Of a stretch of DNA of 64,000 bases, positions 62,667-64,000 are shown piece after piece. Location: positions 2,739,544 through 2,803,543 of the forward strand of contig NZ_MJIE01000001.1 in NCBI RefSeq assembly GCF_001940235.1, given 5' to 3'. How positions within the stretch are numbered: position 1 is the first letter of the stretch; every line of letters begins with the position of its first letter. Both the position numbers and the translations under genes were made by a program. Origin of the DNA: Hornefia porci (GTDB lineage: Bacteria > Bacillota > Clostridia > Peptostreptococcales > Anaerovoracaceae). The notes under the pieces were generated by a model that saw only the letters and a list, made by a program, of their open reading frames with translations, did no database searches and was not told the DNA's origin.

Positions 62667-63805
62667 ATGCGAAACAGTTCCTACACCAGAATAACCGGTC
62701 TTCTGTTCATCGTCTGTCTGGCGGCGGTGTTCCTGCTGAATCTCATTCTGCCGGACAAAACCTTTTCCGCTGTGGAGAACCGGGTTCTTCAGGCGCTGCC
62801 GTCATTTTCGATCTCAAAATACATGGAAGGGCGCTATGAAACAAAGCTGGAAAACTATGTGAACGACCAGTTCCTGTTCCGGAACACCTTCATCCGGATT
62901 AAATCCGCCGCGGACGTTACAGAGGGAAAGCTGGAGGCCAACGGAGTATATCGCTGCAGGGATCATTACCTCATGGAGGAGATCAGCACGCCGAACAAGC
63001 ACTTTGTCTATACAAAAAACGCCCTGCGCCAGTTCAGCCGTCAGTACAGCGATGTGAAAATGTATTTCCTGCTGGCGCCGAACGCCGCGAACATTCTTTC
63101 CGACAAGCTTCCGGCCACCGTGCGGATGGCCGACCAGAACAGCCTATATGGACTCGTTTCTGTCTGATCTGCGCAGCTTCGGCTACACGACGATTGACGT
63201 TCGGGACGCATTCCGCAAGGCGAAGGAGGATACGCAGCTCTATTACCGGACCGACCACCACTGGACCAGCGACGGAGCGTATCTCGCGTACCGGACCGCC
63301 GCGAAGAAAATAAAGCTTGATACAAAGACCGCCTACGACGGTACGCCGTCAAAAACGACTTCAGGGAACGCTCTGCTCCAAGAGCGGATTCGTCAACGGA
63401 CGGGACGACGCGATAAAAATCTATCTCCCGACAGCCGTCAGAATTACCGCAATTCCGTGATCTACTACGCCGACACAAAGAAAAAGACAACCCACTTCTA
63501 TCAGCTTGACAATCTGAAGAAGAAGGATGCCTATACCGTATTCGGCGGAAGCAATCATCCGATGTACACGATTCAGACGCCGGGGACAGAGGATCGCACC
63601 CTGCTGCTGATCAAAGACAGCTACGCCAACAGCTTTATCCCGTTTCTGTCCCGGAACTACCGGAGAATCATCGTCGTGGATCCCGCTATTTCTTCGAGGA
63701 TATCGTGACCTCATTAATGCCTACAAAGTGGATGAAATACTGTTCCTCTACAACGCCAATACCTTCTTTCAGGATGATTCTCTGGAAATGATGCTCAGTG
63801 ACTGA
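62667..63805 (+). CDS. DHHW protein, mirrored copy, frameshifted
   Basis: Mirror of 58013-59155. It has an extra C near 63143, a lost C near 63341, a lost G near 63365, a lost C near 63429 and two losses near 63683 and 63706, which break the frame into three pieces. Since the left copy is intact, this one shows the error pattern most clearly. Confidence 0.7.
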
Positions 63806-63822
63806 TCAGGCTCTTCGCAGGC

Positions 63823-64000
63823 TCAGTCGTCCCAGCCCGCAGACTCGCCTGCACCTGGGCGTACACCGTATCGGCCTTTACCGTATACTCGAACAGCATG
63901 CTGTCCGCCTCGTCATTAATCCTCTCAGCGCTCTCCCGATCCTTCATCGCTTTTGTATTGATGAACACATTCAGAGAAGCCCCCTGCAGAGCCGCCTTAC
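63823..64000 (-). CDS. fchA: FchA C-terminus, mirrored copy, partial
   Basis: Mirror of 57818-57995 in the correct frame: CCCCC at 63980-63984 restores the reading frame lost in the left arm. It runs off the window end. Confidence 0.75.

Larger units (their letters stand above)
57817..64000. repeat. About 3-kb inverted repeat (palindrome) with 85-base loop
   Basis: Left arm about 57817-60870, loop 60871-60955, right arm 60956-64000, which continues past the window end. The right arm is the reverse complement of the left and carries the same genes. I found only 1-2 base length differences, most in runs of one base (for example 57834, 59582, 60609, 60627, 61022, 61577, 63143, 63387), and no substitutions. 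Real divergence would include substitutions. Fold-back of one molecule or read, with poor correction, explains it best. Confidence 0.93.

Noticed and set aside
60956..63805. A second, divergent set of O-acetylation genes
   Set aside because: It is a mirror of the left arm with only indels; treated as the same locus seen twice.

Overview
The window looks like chromosome from an anaerobic, amino-acid-fermenting Firmicute of the class Clostridia, with a GC content I would put near 50-55 % by eye. Supporting signs are strong AGGAGG-type ribosome sites, the rplS-rbgA-rnhB order, a two-gene (split) transketolase, NAD(P)-glutamate dehydrogenase, a YfcC-type carrier, PepD, and formate-tetrahydrofolate ligase with FchA. 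I cannot name the genus from the sequence.

Bases 1-10,560 are accessory DNA. An ISL3-family transposase lies at the left edge. Next comes a heavily deleted prophage beside a tRNA-Ala(GGC) gene: a broken integrase, HicBA, an ssb fragment joined to a portal fragment, MuF-type head genes ending in a toxin domain, a probable immunity gene, and a shortened large terminase. Inside the remnant (6.5-9.8 kb) two units share the same order: toxin end, small promoter-to-terminator RNA predicted to form a pseudoknot, terminator, 68-71 aa ORF, 12-codon leader, start of the terminase gene. A group II intron sits directly behind the second terminator. This arrangement is the best candidate here for an undescribed system.

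Bases 10.6-47.3 kb are mostly ordinary chromosome: a GntR/ABC operon, aldehyde dehydrogenase, pepD, yfcC, gdhA, mgtE, nnrD-tktN-tktC, ftsEX with an M23 murein hydrolase activator, recJ, an S41 protease, a PPTase-recX-flavodoxin run, two CobW-type GTPases, a TagF-like transferase, a Na/Pi symporter, ferredoxin-fthC-AEC carrier, an Mrp ATPase, an FMN oxidoreductase, yprB, proC, a Nudix enzyme and a Xer-type recombinase. Points of note are a mosaic of palindromic repeats with compensatory changes upstream of yfcC and a structured leader before mgtE.

Bases 47.3-53.4 kb hold an ECF sigma factor with its membrane partner, two near-identical promoters that it probably reads, an AT-rich set of secreted or membrane proteins, an IS110 relic and a RelBE pair. 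From 53.4 kb come rplS-rbgA-rnhB and fhs-fchA.

From about 57.8 kb to the end the sequence is a giant palindrome: roughly 3 kb containing the end of fchA, a DHHW protein, an MBOAT acyltransferase and a DUF4358 protein, an 85-base loop, then the same 3 kb inverted. The arms differ only by 1-2 base length changes, mostly in homopolymers, and pooling the two arms restores every reading frame. I read this as an assembly or library fold-back with uncorrected indels, not as two gene sets. The frameshifts in fchA, MBOAT, DUF4358 and DHHW should therefore not be read as real mutations.
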